A DNA stretch of 64,000 bases from Sporobacter sp963663605 (GCA_963663605.2 CAXXVF010000001.1:62001-126000), one strand, 5' to 3'; counted from the stretch's first letter, positions 1 through 8,257 are shown. Notes: generated from the letters alone by a model not told the origin. Program-made: numbers and translations.

Positions 1-3
1 TTT

Positions 4-1095
4 ATGACGTTAACCATGTTTGCAAGTTTCAGGCATTTCAGTCCCGGAATACTCACTGCGGCTGAAGGCATTCGGTATGCCGCCGTCATTTTGTTTGTCA
101 ATACGGCGGTTACGATGCTGTATAAGATCATTGCCCAATATAATATCAGTCTGCTTGAAGGAATTATCCTGTTTTTTATTCTGTGCCTTTATTATCTTTA
201 TTTTTTTAACACGAAAGACAGAAAACCTGCGCTTGTCAGCAGGATTAATATACCAACTCCCAGAAAAACGCTGCTTTTTGTTGTAGCTTTCATGTTTTTG
301 CTGTCAATCGGATATGGGCCTTTTTTGAACAGCTTAAGAAGGGAATTCATAAATACTTATACGTATGCGTTTGTGTATGTAAGGCTCGTCTATCTTTTGT
401 CATTGACCATTACATATGTCTGTATAGAGAAATTCAAGGATTATCTCGACATTATCATGATGTTTTTTCTTGCTTTGATTGTCATTGCGCATTTACTGGC
501 AAGCTTTATAAAAAGTCAGACGGCAGTGTTCGTCCTGACGATCATTATTCAATACGCATACCCTGTTCTGCATACCTTTCTGGGCGGTCTTTTGATCATG
601 CTGGGCTACATGTTCTATGATACGTATCATAATATGTTTATCCTGACTATGACTGCATTCGTATCCATGATAGCGGGGATAATGCTTCCCGCTCTTATTG
701 TCGGTCAAACGCTTCTGAATATACTTTTTACGTTAATATTATCTGTTGTGGCCATGGTTTTAGTTATGTTTATGCGGCAGCATGTTTTTAAGGAATTCAA
801 CGGGGCGGCAGCCATTCTTGAAAATGAAAAAAACAAATTGGAACAGCTTGAAAAACTCGGAAATTATAGTGCGTTGACGCCGAGAGAAAAAGAAGTGCTC
901 GAGTATCTTATTTCTGATTATACAAACAGATACATAGCCGAGAAGCTGAAGATCAGCGAGAACACCTTGAAAAAGCACGCCAAAAGCATTTATGAAAAAT
1001 TAAAGATCAGCAGTAAAAAGGAGCTGAAGAAGCTTGTTGGTGAACACGACGGTACGTTCACGGACATGGCTTCGACAGTCTGGAAGGAAGGCTAA
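4..1095 (+). CDS. Membrane-anchored LuxR-type HTH regulator (5' end probably cut by window)
   Basis: The first ~270 residues are about eight hydrophobic stretches, followed by a charged linker and a C-terminal LuxR/GerE helix-turn-helix (about residues 295-345) with the typical LTPREKEVLEYL opening and an ENTLKKHAKSIYEKL recognition region. LuxR-type regulators with a multi-TM N-terminus are common in gut Actinobacteria and Clostridia and are thought to sense a ligand at the membrane; the ligand here is unknown. An ATG lies at base 4 and another at base 16, but no ribosome binding site is visible because the window starts there, so the true start may be upstream and the protein longer. The stop codon sits in the loop of the terminator hairpin that follows. 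Confidence 0.75.
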   Translation: MTLTMFASFRHFSPGILTAAEGIRYAAVILFVNTAVTMLYKIIAQYNISLLEGIILFFILCLYYLYFFNTKDRKPALVSRINIPTPRKTLLFVVAFMFLLSIGYGPFLNSLRREFINTYTYAFVYVRLVYLLSLTITYVCIEKFKDYLDIIMMFFLALIVIAHLLASFIKSQTAVFVLTIIIQYAYPVLHTFLGGLLIMLGYMFYDTYHNMFILTMTAFVSMIAGIMLPALIVGQTLLNILFTLILSVVAMVLVMFMRQHVFKEFNGAAAILENEKNKLEQLEKLGNYSALTPREKEVLEYLISDYTNRYIAEKLKISENTLKKHAKSIYEKLKISSKKELKKLVGEHDGTFTDMASTVWKEG

Positions 1096-1105
1096 AGCCT
1101 TCCTT
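1084..1105 (+). terminator. Hairpin overlapping the stop codon of the LuxR-type gene
   Basis: A 9-bp perfect stem (1084-1092 with 1097-1105) has a 4-nt loop that contains the TAA stop codon. A short T-rich stretch follows. Likely intrinsic terminator. Confidence 0.55.
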
Positions 1106-1129
1106 TAAATTTGACTTCTTAAGGCCTGT

Positions 1130-1170
1130 GTAAGGAGGGCGGCGCTTCGGTTTGGCGCCGCCCTCCTTAC
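1130..1170. terminator. 16-bp perfect hairpin between convergent genes
   Basis: Perfect 16-bp inverted repeat (1130-1145 and 1155-1170) with a 9-nt loop, lying between the convergent genes that end at 1095 and 1252. A T-run occurs about 20 bases later on the plus strand only, so it may act as a bidirectional barrier rather than a classic terminator. Confidence 0.5.
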
Positions 1171-1251
1171 AAGTCCCTCTCTTTTTAACATATCAAACGG
1201 TTTGCCGATTTCTCATTCTGTTACGGAACAAGCATTCCGATATCATGCAAT

Positions 1252-2337
1252 TCAGGCCTCCTGCAGGTAATGGCCGAGAATTGTGCCGTCAACGGCGGAG
1301 ATTATTATTTTTTCCTGTATAACAGCTTCGTCATATTCAGACTGTGAATAAATGATAAAACAATTTGTCTGTGTTCCCACAACGTCTACTGTATCCCAAT
1401 CCCATTCAACTACTTCATATTCCTGAGAAGCGCCGTAATCGTTCAGAAGCGGCTCATAAATCGACTGCCACCAGCTGTCTTGCGTTTGGTCGCTCAGAAC
1501 GCCGAAAAAGTTTTCGTTGTAAAGGTTCATCAGCGCTTCACGATCCGCCGCGTTTAACGCATCGACATAGTCGGCGCGGAACACTTCAATCGTCTCCGGA
1601 AGCATATCCTCGTAATTGATGCCGAGGACGCCGTCTTCCGTTGAAAACTGGATATCGGATATAAACGTCATGGCATCATAATTAAGCCGCAGCTTCAGGA
1701 TCTTATGGCAGACCGCATTGCTGTCTCCAACATCCATGACCGCATACTCCGTGGACAAAATTTCGAAATCAACAAACGCACCGGCAAGCATTTCAATCTT
1801 TTTTGATGCCAGGTCAAAAGTCTCGGTATCAATAAGGGCCTGCGCGTAAGGTATATAAAGCGCGCGTCTTGCATCCGGGTCGGCGTAACCAGTATAATAA
1901 TCAGTTATGATTTTATCTATATTCGCTTCCTTTTTAAGATTGAAACCCGTGATATAAAGTCCGTCGTCAATCGTCAAAAAGGTGTATGTATCCTCCGCAT
2001 CCGGAGAATTCTCATAATCCATCGATACCGTCAGGACAACCTCAGTCATCTTGTCGGCCGTCTCAAATGAGGTGTTTGTAACCTCGTAGCCCGTAATCTT
2101 ACCGAGAATAGCCCGGCGTGCGGTTAAAATTATTTCCGTATTTTCCGCTCCGCCCAGCTCCTGCGTCAACGAGCTGTGTATAAAGCTCATTTCAGCCGTC
2201 GGGTCTTCGTCGTTATAAGCCGTTATGAATTCCGCCAGCAACGCCTTGGATTCGCCGATGGCATCAAAAGACGAACAGGATGCAAGGGAAAGACAAAACA
2301 GCATTACCATTATTAACAGCAGCAGTGTACGTTTCAT
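1252..2337 (-). CDS. Secreted lipoprotein of unknown function
   Basis: Begins with a basic MKRT, a hydrophobic stretch and a lipobox ending LASC, so it is predicted to be lipidated at about Cys21 and held on the outer face of the membrane. The mature part (~340 residues) is acidic and has repeated segments that look like related NTF2/DUF-type alpha+beta modules (one around residues 30-140, others around 150-250 and 260-360), but I do not recognise a named family. I chose the ATG at 2337 because GAGGAG lies just upstream; an in-frame TTG at 2358 would overlap that ribosome binding site. Monocistronic, convergent with the LuxR-type gene. Confidence 0.7.
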   Translation of the reverse strand: MKRTLLLLIMVMLFCLSLASCSSFDAIGESKALLAEFITAYNDEDPTAEMSFIHSSLTQELGGAENTEIILTARRAILGKITGYEVTNTSFETADKMTEVVLTVSMDYENSPDAEDTYTFLTIDDGLYITGFNLKKEANIDKIITDYYTGYADPDARRALYIPYAQALIDTETFDLASKKIEMLAGAFVDFEILSTEYAVMDVGDSNAVCHKILKLRLNYDAMTFISDIQFSTEDGVLGINYEDMLPETIEVFRADYVDALNAADREALMNLYNENFFGVLSDQTQDSWWQSIYEPLLNDYGASQEYEVVEWDWDTVDVVGTQTNCFIIYSQSEYDEAVIQEKIIISAVDGTILGHYLQEA

Positions 2338-2506
2338 TACCTGAAAACAACTCCTCAATTACAAATTCCAAACAAATTACATTTTCACACGGTTTGCTGC
2401 CGGATGCGTCCGGCGCTTTTTATTAAGCGAATATAAAACCATCAAAAAGCTTTATATGCAGCTACCGTATTGCTGATAATTCTATTAGATAATATGATCC
2501 AATACC

Positions 2507-2665
2507 ATTACCCCAAACGTTTATTAGGGGTTATTTTTGTGTGCAAAAAAAATGATGTGAACACACTCGGAGAGGGAAATCCTTTCAGAAAAAGCCGAGT
2601 TTTTATAACGAATATAGTCCCTTCGATAACGATAAAAATAACCCCTATTCTGAGAAAGGGGTAAT
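2507..2665. repeat. Nested inverted-repeat element (MITE-like or structured leader)
   Basis: An 8-bp outer inverted repeat (2507-2514 with 2658-2665) encloses a perfect 14-bp inverted repeat (2525-2538 with 2634-2647) and an inner 6-bp stem (2565-2570 with 2595-2600) followed by five Ts. The ACCCC/GGGGT blocks occur four times in alternating orientation (2510, 2527, 2641, 2658), so two mutually exclusive pairings are possible. No clear target duplication flanks it. It fills most of the 475-bp gap between the two divergent lipoprotein genes; no convincing gene lies there. Confidence 0.45.
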
Positions 2666-2812
2666 AGTAATACGCCGGATCGAAACTTATAATTTGTTGA
2701 CGTCGGGAATATTTTTTCCGGCTGCAGGCGTTATGCAGGTAACTGTGCGTCATCATATGCTGATTTTGTACAGTTCAAATAAAAAAACAAAAAAATAACT
2801 AGAGGTGTAATT

Positions 2813-3823
2813 ATGAGAAGATGTGTAAGTATTTTGCTGGTATGCATACTGTCGATGACAGCCTTGTTTGCGGGCTGTGCATCAAAAGATACGGATAATG
2901 GTAAGGCCGACGATACGCAAACGTCAGCGGCTGTTTCGGCCTCGTCCGAGCCTACAGGAGCATCGCAGGAGACCGCGGCGGATTCCGAGCCTGCCGAAGC
3001 ATCACCGGCAACCGAGCCTGCCGAAGCTTCCGCTGAAACGCAGCCGGAAGCGCCGGACAGCGTCATTGGCCAGACGTTTGAGTTAAAACAGCTCTTTCTT
3101 ACGGTTGACGGGATTGAGGTCATCGAGGGCGCCAACTCATACGTGGCAGTAGAGGTCACATTGGAGAACAAAAATACATCCGGCGACTTTAAAATCGGTA
3201 ACAGTGGTTGCGCTATCACAGATAAAGACGGTCAGACCATTGACAACTGGTCGTTTGATGTTGGAGACTATACAAACATTCTCAATACCACTGTAGTGCA
3301 CGGTGAAAAAGCATCGGGTTACTTATTGATTGCCGATGTTGAAAACGGACCGTTTACCCTTACGTTCCCCGGCAAAGACGCGCCGGTTAACATTGTTATC
3401 CCCTACGGCGAAGACGGCGACACAGCCGGCGCGGCGATACCTGAAAGCGCATCCGCTTCCGACAGCGTCATCGGACAGACCGTCACCTTCCGCAGTCTGG
3501 ACATCACCTTCAACAGCGCGGAAGTCGTAAAAGCCAAAGGCAATGTCCTCGCGATTAATGTGACCATCGTCAATAACGGCGACGCGGCCGCCTGCATCGG
3601 CGCCGGCCGCACGAAGCTGGTTGACAGCACCGGCGAGCAGAAATCCCAGTATGGATTTGATGTCGACGATATGATTTATATTCTGGACACGGAAGTCGCT
3701 CCCGGTGAAACGCTTACCGGTTATCTGATTTATTATGCGCCGGACAGTAGCCCGGCGACCCTTACGCTTGATAACTCCTATGAGAATGAAGACGAAATAC
3801 TCGATCTGATCATTGCGTTTTAA
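2813..3823 (+). CDS. Lipoprotein with two tandem DUF4352/DUF5067-like domains
   Basis: A signal sequence ends in the lipobox LFAGC (Cys about residue 22), followed by an Ala/Glu/Pro/Ser-rich linker (residues ~25-80) and two copies of an Ig-like beta domain. Each begins with DSVIGQT and contains an acidic, aromatic FDVDD/FDVGD turn and a G-x-L stretch near its end (about residues 82-205 and 220-336). This is the arrangement of DUF4352-family secreted lipoproteins, which are common in Clostridia and whose role is mostly unknown. AGAGGTG precedes the ATG. The two domains are clearly homologous, so internal duplication is evident. Confidence 0.75.
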   Translation: MRRCVSILLVCILSMTALFAGCASKDTDNGKADDTQTSAAVSASSEPTGASQETAADSEPAEASPATEPAEASAETQPEAPDSVIGQTFELKQLFLTVDGIEVIEGANSYVAVEVTLENKNTSGDFKIGNSGCAITDKDGQTIDNWSFDVGDYTNILNTTVVHGEKASGYLLIADVENGPFTLTFPGKDAPVNIVIPYGEDGDTAGAAIPESASASDSVIGQTVTFRSLDITFNSAEVVKAKGNVLAINVTIVNNGDAAACIGAGRTKLVDSTGEQKSQYGFDVDDMIYILDTEVAPGETLTGYLIYYAPDSSPATLTLDNSYENEDEILDLIIAF

Positions 3824-3916
3824 CCGAAGCTGGTTTTAAAGCGCGCTGTAAAGGATGTGCCATATCAAATTATCTTGCTGAAAAACAGTGTTTGCTTTAT
3901 GTATTCAGAGTAAAAT

Positions 3917-3949
3917 AAAACCCCGTAACCGCAAGGTTACGGGGTTTTT
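3917..3949. terminator. Bidirectional intrinsic terminator
   Basis: Near-perfect stem (3917-3930 with 3935-3949, loop GCAA) with a T-run on both strands. It ends the lipoprotein gene on the plus strand and the three-tRNA operon on the minus strand. Confidence 0.85.
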
Positions 3950-3952
3950 GAG

Positions 3953-4026
3953 TGGAGACTGCTGGACTTGAACCAGTGACCTCCTGCGTGTGAAGCAGGC
4001 GCTCTAACCAGCTGAGCTAAGCCTCC
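3953..4026 (-). tRNA. tRNA-Val (CAC)
   Basis: Folds as a full cloverleaf with a 7-bp acceptor stem, anticodon loop TTCACAC and T-arm GTTCAAGTC. The 3' CCA is not encoded (the DNA reads ACT), unlike its two operon partners. Last gene of the Met-Glu-Val operon. Confidence 0.93.
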
Positions 4027-4085
4027 GTGCAGTCGACCGCTGCTGGACGTAATAGGTCATGCCGGAAGTTGCTTGCAAATAGCAA

Positions 4086-4126
4086 TTAGTTATTAGCGGA
4101 AGTAAAAACTGACGACTAATAACTAA
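4086..4126. repeat. 11-bp inverted repeat in tRNA spacer
   Basis: TTAGTTATTAG at 4086-4096 is exactly complementary to 4116-4126 with a 19-nt loop, and a shorter related unit follows at about 4128-4135. It may be a processing or stability hairpin in the tRNA-Glu/tRNA-Val spacer. Confidence 0.4.
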
Positions 4127-4140
4127 CGGCTAATGTTTTA

Positions 4141-4215
4141 TGGTGACCCGTACGAGAGTCGAACTCGTGTTACCGCCGTGAAAGGGCGGTGTCTTAACCA
4201 CTTGACCAACGGGCC
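4141..4215 (-). tRNA. tRNA-Glu (TTC)
   Basis: Cloverleaf with 7-bp acceptor stem, anticodon loop CTTTCAC and an encoded CCA end at 4141-4143. Middle gene of the Met-Glu-Val operon. Confidence 0.94.
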
Positions 4216-4223
4216 GAGTTTTC

Positions 4224-4247
4224 GCGGGGACGTCTTTGCGTCCCCGC
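4224..4247. other. 9-bp hairpin in tRNA spacer
   Basis: GCGGGGACG at 4224-4232 pairs with 4239-4247 around a 6-nt loop. There is no T-run on either strand, so a processing hairpin fits better than a terminator. Confidence 0.45.
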
Positions 4248-4250
4248 TTC

Positions 4251-4327
4251 TGGTAGCGGCAACTGGATTTGAACCAGTGACACCACGGGTATGAACCGAG
4301 TGCTCTAGCCAACTGAGCTATGCCGCC
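4251..4327 (-). tRNA. tRNA-Met (CAT), elongator type
   Basis: Starts GGCGGCAT with a G-U first acceptor pair, anticodon loop TTCATAC, encoded CCA. It resembles Bacillus elongator tRNA-Met. The anticodon stem has one T-T mismatch (CTCGG against CCGTG). First gene of the minus-strand tRNA operon, about 24 nt from the -10 box. Confidence 0.9.
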
Positions 4328-4350
4328 GCATCCGTGAACAGGCAACGGTT

Positions 4351-4379
4351 ATTATACTTGATGATTTATACGTTGTCAA
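4351..4379 (-). promoter_or_regulatory. Perfect consensus sigma-A promoter of the Met-Glu-Val tRNA operon
   Basis: On the minus strand TTGACA (4374-4379), a 17-nt spacer and TATAAT (4351-4356). Its -35 box overlaps the -35 box of the divergent ddl promoter by five base pairs. Confidence 0.85.
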
Positions 4380-4400
4380 CCGTGTTTTTAATTGTATAAA
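4373..4400 (+). promoter_or_regulatory. Probable promoter of the ddl-murF operon
   Basis: TTGTCA (4373-4378), 16-nt spacer, TATAAA (4395-4400). It faces away from the tRNA promoter and shares its -35 bases. Confidence 0.65.
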
Positions 4401-4467
4401 ACGAAATCTTGATGTATAGTATGTAGATGTATTCAGAGTATTTGAAGTTGACCACCTGGAGGCAAAA

Positions 4468-5505
4468 ATGAACATTGTCGTTTTATACGGCGGACTGTCC
4501 GCCGAACGCGACGTTTCGATCACGAGCGGTACGATGGTGGCGTCGGCACTGCGCCGGTGCGGTCACAGAGCGGTTTTGGTTGATTTATTTTTCGGCTATC
4601 CGAGGCATTATGATCAACCGACCGATATATTTGACGTTGAATACGATGAAGCTGCCGCAGCCGTTGCGGAAACGGCGCCCGATATCGAGGCGGTCAAGGC
4701 CAGCCGGAAGCAGGCGGACGACAGCAGAATGGGCGACAACATTTTGCAGGTATGTAAAGCTGCCGATATCGTTTTCATGGCGCTTCACGGCGAGGACGGC
4801 GAGGACGGGAAAGTTCAGGCCGCCTTTGACCTTGCCGGTATAAAGTATACGGGCAGCGGCCATCTCGGCAGCGCCGTTGCGATGAATAAAGCGGTGTCAA
4901 AGCAGTTGTTTAACCAAAACGGCATCCGGACGCCGAAGGGCGTCAATCTGTCGATAACCGATGACCGGCACATAAACCCCGGATTTCCTTGCGTCGTCAA
5001 GCCGCGTTCCCGCGGCAGTTCCGTGGGGGTCTCGGTTGTCCATGCGCCCGAAGAATATCCCGACGCCCTTCTAAAGGCGTTTAGCTTCGATGATGCCGTC
5101 ATTGCCGAGCAGTACATCAAGGGGCGCGAATGTGATGTCGGCGTTTTGGCAGGCCGGGCGCTGCCGGTCATCGAGATCTGCCCGAAAATCGGGTTTTACG
5201 ACTATAAAAACAAATATCAGGCCGGCCTGACTGACGAGTACTGCCCGGCCGACCTGCCGGCGGAGATCACCGAGAAGCTGCGGCGGACCGCCGAACACGT
5301 CTATGAGGTTTTGATGTTCGATGTCTATGGGCGTATGGATTTCATCGTCGACGAGCGGGGCGATGCGTGGTGCCTTGAGGGGAATACGCTGCCGGGACTC
5401 ACCGCAACGAGTCTGCTGCCTCAGGAGGCCGCCGCCGCCGGGCTGTCCTATGAAAACCTGTGCGAGAAGATCATTGAGGAATCTCTGAAAAAATACTTAA
5501 AGTGA
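4468..5505 (+). CDS. ddl: D-alanine--D-alanine ligase
   Basis: ATP-grasp enzyme joining two D-alanines for the peptidoglycan stem peptide, cytoplasmic. Length 345 aa is normal. Visible family signatures are the N-terminal YGGLSAERDVS loop, the LHGEDGEDG segment (~100-107), the ATP-binding region with KPRSRGSSVGVS (~176-187) and the C-terminal metal-binding EGNTLPGLT. The omega-loop reads FYDYKNKY, the D-Ala-D-Ala type, not the D-lactate-type loop of VanA/VanB, so vancomycin-type resistance is not suggested. Good GGAGG ribosome binding site before the ATG. First gene of an operon with murF, which makes the next use of D-Ala-D-Ala. Confidence 0.95.
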   Translation: MNIVVLYGGLSAERDVSITSGTMVASALRRCGHRAVLVDLFFGYPRHYDQPTDIFDVEYDEAAAAVAETAPDIEAVKASRKQADDSRMGDNILQVCKAADIVFMALHGEDGEDGKVQAAFDLAGIKYTGSGHLGSAVAMNKAVSKQLFNQNGIRTPKGVNLSITDDRHINPGFPCVVKPRSRGSSVGVSVVHAPEEYPDALLKAFSFDDAVIAEQYIKGRECDVGVLAGRALPVIEICPKIGFYDYKNKYQAGLTDEYCPADLPAEITEKLRRTAEHVYEVLMFDVYGRMDFIVDERGDAWCLEGNTLPGLTATSLLPQEAAAAGLSYENLCEKIIEESLKKYLK

Positions 5506-6887
5506 GCGTGCTGCCGATGGCTATGAAACCTCTATCACTTGAAACGATCGCGCGCGTTACCGGCGGACAATATGTCGGTGATAACGGGCGCCGGGATACG
5601 ATAATTACGGGCGTCGTGCGGGACAACAGGGAAGCGTACGCGGACTGCCTTTTCTTATGCATCAAGGGGGCCCGTGCCGACGGGCACGATTTTGCGAATA
5701 AGGCGTATGAAGCGGGTGCGGCCTGCTGCCTTGCCGAACGGCCGCTTGACGCCCCGAAGGGGCCTTACGTACTGGTCGGGTCAACGCTTGATGCCGTGAA
5801 AGAACTGGGCGCGTATTACAGGAGCCTGTTTGACATCCCTATTGTCGGCGTCACCGGCAGCGTCGGAAAGACGACGGCCAAGGAGATGACGGCGTCTGTC
5901 CTGTCGCGGAAGTATAACGTCCTTAAAACGACGGCCAATCTCAACAATGAACTCGGCGTGCCGCTGATGCTCCTGTCGATGCGGGAAGAGCACGAGGCGG
6001 CCGTCATTGAGATGGGCATCAGCGATTTTGGCGAGATGTCGCGCCTGGCCCGGATGGTACGGCCCGATATCTGCATTATGACAGTGATCGGTTATTCCCA
6101 TTTGGACAGCCTTGGGGATTTGAGCGGCGTCCTGCGGGCAAAGAGCGAAGTCTTCGACTATATGAGCCGGGACGCGCTCGCAATTTTAAACGGCGACGAT
6201 AAGCTGCTTTCGGCATTTGATCCCGGAATCAAAAAAATCGCGTTTGGGCTTGAAGCGCACAACGATTATCGGGCGATAAACATAAACACGCAGGGGACGC
6301 GCGGCGTTACCTGTGATATTGTGAGCAAAAACGGCAGCTTTGACGTTTTTATTCCGGCGTTCGGAAGCCATATGGTATATGGCGCGCTGCCGGCCGCGGC
6401 CGTCGGGCATGCGCTGGGGCTCACGGACGCGCAGATCCGGCAGGGGCTGGGCTGGTATGAACCGGTTGGCGGGCGGGCCAATGTGTTCGATACGGGATAT
6501 ATAACGGTTATAGACGACTGCTACAACGCAAACCCCCATTCCATGTCGGCTGCCGTTAAATCGCTCGTAACACTGGAAGGACGCAAGACAGCCATACTCG
6601 GCGATATGTTCGAGCTTGGGACCGACACCAAAAAGCTGCACTATGAAGTCGGTGAACTGGCCGGCAGGAGCGGTGTGGACTGCCTGATCTGCTGCGGCAC
6701 ACTGGCCGAAAACATCCGCGACGGGTTTGTTTCGTCCGGCGGAAGAAAGGCGCATTATTTCCTGTCAAAAGACCTGCTCTTTGCCGAGCTGCCGAAACTT
6801 ATTAAAAAGGGTGACAGCGTACTGGTGAAAGCGTCGCACGGAATGCACTTTGAGCAGATCACGGCCGAGCTGAAGAAGCTGAAATAG
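5502..6887 (+). CDS. murF: UDP-N-acetylmuramoyl-tripeptide--D-alanyl-D-alanine ligase
   Basis: Mur ligase that attaches the D-Ala-D-Ala product of Ddl to the UDP-MurNAc-tripeptide. 461 aa, the usual length. The ATP-binding P-loop GVTGSVGKTT is at about residues 112-121, a MurF-like NLNNELGVP follows, and DDCYNANPHSM (about 346-356) marks the central/C-terminal domain junction. The GTG at 5502 overlaps the ddl stop by 4 bp (GTGA), implying translational coupling; ATGs at 5517 and 5523 are alternative starts. Confidence 0.95.
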   Translation: MSVLPMAMKPLSLETIARVTGGQYVGDNGRRDTIITGVVRDNREAYADCLFLCIKGARADGHDFANKAYEAGAACCLAERPLDAPKGPYVLVGSTLDAVKELGAYYRSLFDIPIVGVTGSVGKTTAKEMTASVLSRKYNVLKTTANLNNELGVPLMLLSMREEHEAAVIEMGISDFGEMSRLARMVRPDICIMTVIGYSHLDSLGDLSGVLRAKSEVFDYMSRDALAILNGDDKLLSAFDPGIKKIAFGLEAHNDYRAININTQGTRGVTCDIVSKNGSFDVFIPAFGSHMVYGALPAAAVGHALGLTDAQIRQGLGWYEPVGGRANVFDTGYITVIDDCYNANPHSMSAAVKSLVTLEGRKTAILGDMFELGTDTKKLHYEVGELAGRSGVDCLICCGTLAENIRDGFVSSGGRKAHYFLSKDLLFAELPKLIKKGDSVLVKASHGMHFEQITAELKKLK

Positions 6888-6908
6888 CCGGAGTAAGCGG
6901 AGCACATC

Positions 6909-7826
6909 ATGATTTTGACATATACGGCAGCGCAGTCAGACAGCGGACGAAAAGTCTATTCGATCATGCGGCGGGAGCTTATGATCTCCCAGACGCTTAC
7001 GCGGCGGCTCAAGCAGGCGCAGGGCATCCGTGTTGATGGGCAGCCGGTTTATACCGATTATGCGGTCAGGCCGGGAGAGACGGTCGAAATCGATATCATC
7101 GCCGCCGAACCGCCCTGCGATATCATACCGGAAAAAGGGGTGCTCCATGTCCTCTATGAGGGCGCGGGGCTTATCGCTGTGAACAAGCCAGCGGGCCTGA
7201 TCACGCACCCGTCACGGGCGCGCTATACAGGCACGCTGGCCAATTATGTTTCAGGGTATTTGGAAAGCCTGTCGGGCGACGCGCGCTGCCACGCCGTCAA
7301 CCGGCTCGACCGCGACACCTCCGGCGTTGTGCTGTTTGCAAAGAACAGCCATATGAAGGCGCGCGCATCCTCAGCGCTCCGTGCGCCGGCCGCCGAAAAA
7401 ACGTATATTGCGCTTGTTTACGGGGAGATGGCGCAATCAAGCGGCGTCATCCGCTTGCCAATCAAACGGCTTCGTGAACGGGAAATGCTGCGCGTTCCCG
7501 CGCCGGACGGGCAGCCGGCCGTTACACGTTATGAAACGCTTGGGGTATATACGGCAGAGGGGTGCGCCGTTTCGCTTCTCCGGCTGATTCTGGAGACGGG
7601 GCGCACGCATCAGATACGCGTCCACTGCCTGTCGGCCGGGCATCCCGTTCTGGGTGACGGCCTTTATTTTACAGAAGCATCAAAGCAAGCGTCGGAAAAG
7701 CTGAATATAGCAACTCAGGCGCTGCATGCGCATCGCCTTGAGTTTACCGAACCGGTTTCGGGGGAGAACTTGACGCTGATGGCAGCGCCGCCCGAGGTTT
7801 TCAGCCGGTTTGCCGAAATTAGATAG
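6909..7826 (+). CDS. RluA-family pseudouridine synthase
   Basis: Converts specific uridines in rRNA or tRNA to pseudouridine. Contains an N-terminal S4-like segment (about 30-70) and the catalytic motif HAVNRLDRDTSG (about 128-139), where the Asp of RLD is the catalytic residue in this family. The C-terminal GRTHQIRVH motif (~228-236) is also typical. 305 aa fits RluD-type enzymes. CGGAG precedes the ATG. It lies 21 bp after murF and is probably co-transcribed; which RNA position it modifies cannot be told from sequence alone. Confidence 0.92.
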   Translation: MILTYTAAQSDSGRKVYSIMRRELMISQTLTRRLKQAQGIRVDGQPVYTDYAVRPGETVEIDIIAAEPPCDIIPEKGVLHVLYEGAGLIAVNKPAGLITHPSRARYTGTLANYVSGYLESLSGDARCHAVNRLDRDTSGVVLFAKNSHMKARASSALRAPAAEKTYIALVYGEMAQSSGVIRLPIKRLREREMLRVPAPDGQPAVTRYETLGVYTAEGCAVSLLRLILETGRTHQIRVHCLSAGHPVLGDGLYFTEASKQASEKLNIATQALHAHRLEFTEPVSGENLTLMAAPPEVFSRFAEIR

Positions 7827-7907
7827 AAGATACGCCGTGTGACAGCCTTTCCCGGTTTATGAAAAAAGCACACAGAAATGTCCCGGTGGGCAGCGCTTCA
7901 TTTGGTA

Positions 7908-7936
7908 TTGACAGAATTCGCGCGCAAATGTATAAT
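7908..7936 (+). promoter_or_regulatory. Perfect consensus promoter of the tRNA-Asp/tRNA-Thr operon
   Basis: TTGACA (7908-7913), exactly 17 nt, TATAAT (7931-7936). The predicted start is about 7943, 14 nt before tRNA-Asp. Confidence 0.93.
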
Positions 7937-7956
7937 GCATAGGCACTGTTTTTTAT

Positions 7957-8033
7957 GGCCCAGTAGTTCAGTTGGTTAGAACGCCAGCCTGTCACGCTGG
8001 AGGTCGACGGTTCGAGCCCGTTCTGGGTCGCCA
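7957..8033 (+). tRNA. tRNA-Asp (GTC)
   Basis: Complete cloverleaf, anticodon loop CTGTCAC, discriminator G, encoded CCA (8031-8033). Confidence 0.96.
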
Positions 8034-8036
8034 TAA

Positions 8037-8065
8037 CCCCTTCGGCAGATTTCTGCCGGACGGGG
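8037..8065 (+). other. Hairpin between tRNA-Asp and tRNA-Thr
   Basis: CCCC (8037-8040) and GGGG (8062-8065) flank a perfect 7-bp stem (8043-8049 with 8052-8058). A TATAAT follows at 8070-8075 but is too close to the tRNA-Thr 5' end to be its promoter. Likely a processing hairpin of the dicistronic tRNA transcript. Confidence 0.45.
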
Positions 8066-8079
8066 CGTTTATAATGTGT

Positions 8080-8159
<80 letters not shown>

Positions 8160-8162
<3 letters not shown>

Positions 8163-8190
8163 CCCTGTAGTTTCAACGACTACAGGGTTT
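8160..8190 (+). terminator. Element-supplied terminator for tRNA-Thr
   Basis: 11-bp perfect stem (8160-8170 with 8180-8190) immediately after tRNA-Thr, with a loose T-rich tail. It begins right at the edge of attL, so the element replaces the tRNA's original terminator, now at 27336-27363. Confidence 0.75.
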
Positions 8191-8233
8191 AGTATTTTAG
8201 TAGTATGTATAATAAAATGGCAAAAAATAAAAA

Positions 8234-8257
8234 TTCGGACACTATTTGGACACCGAA
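8234..8257 (+). repeat. Candidate integrase arm-type site (left)
   Basis: A 24-bp sequence opening TTCGGACAC and closing GGACACCGAA, about 70 bp inside attL. It differs by only two bases from 27143-27166 near the right end. Direct repeats of this kind flanking attP usually bind the integrase N-terminal domain. Confidence 0.55.

Noticed and set aside
2508..2756. Protein-coding reading frames of 60-80 codons on both strands of 2470-2756
   Set aside because: They lie across the inverted-repeat element, lack ribosome binding sites and show no protein-like pattern.
4468..5505. Vancomycin-resistance D-Ala-D-Lac ligase
   Set aside because: The omega-loop has the FYDYKNKY form of ordinary D-Ala-D-Ala ligases and there are no vanH/vanX neighbours.
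8070..8075. TATAAT just before tRNA-Thr as its own promoter
   Set aside because: It would start transcription inside the tRNA and has no -35 box at the right distance; the tRNA is served by the promoter at 7908.
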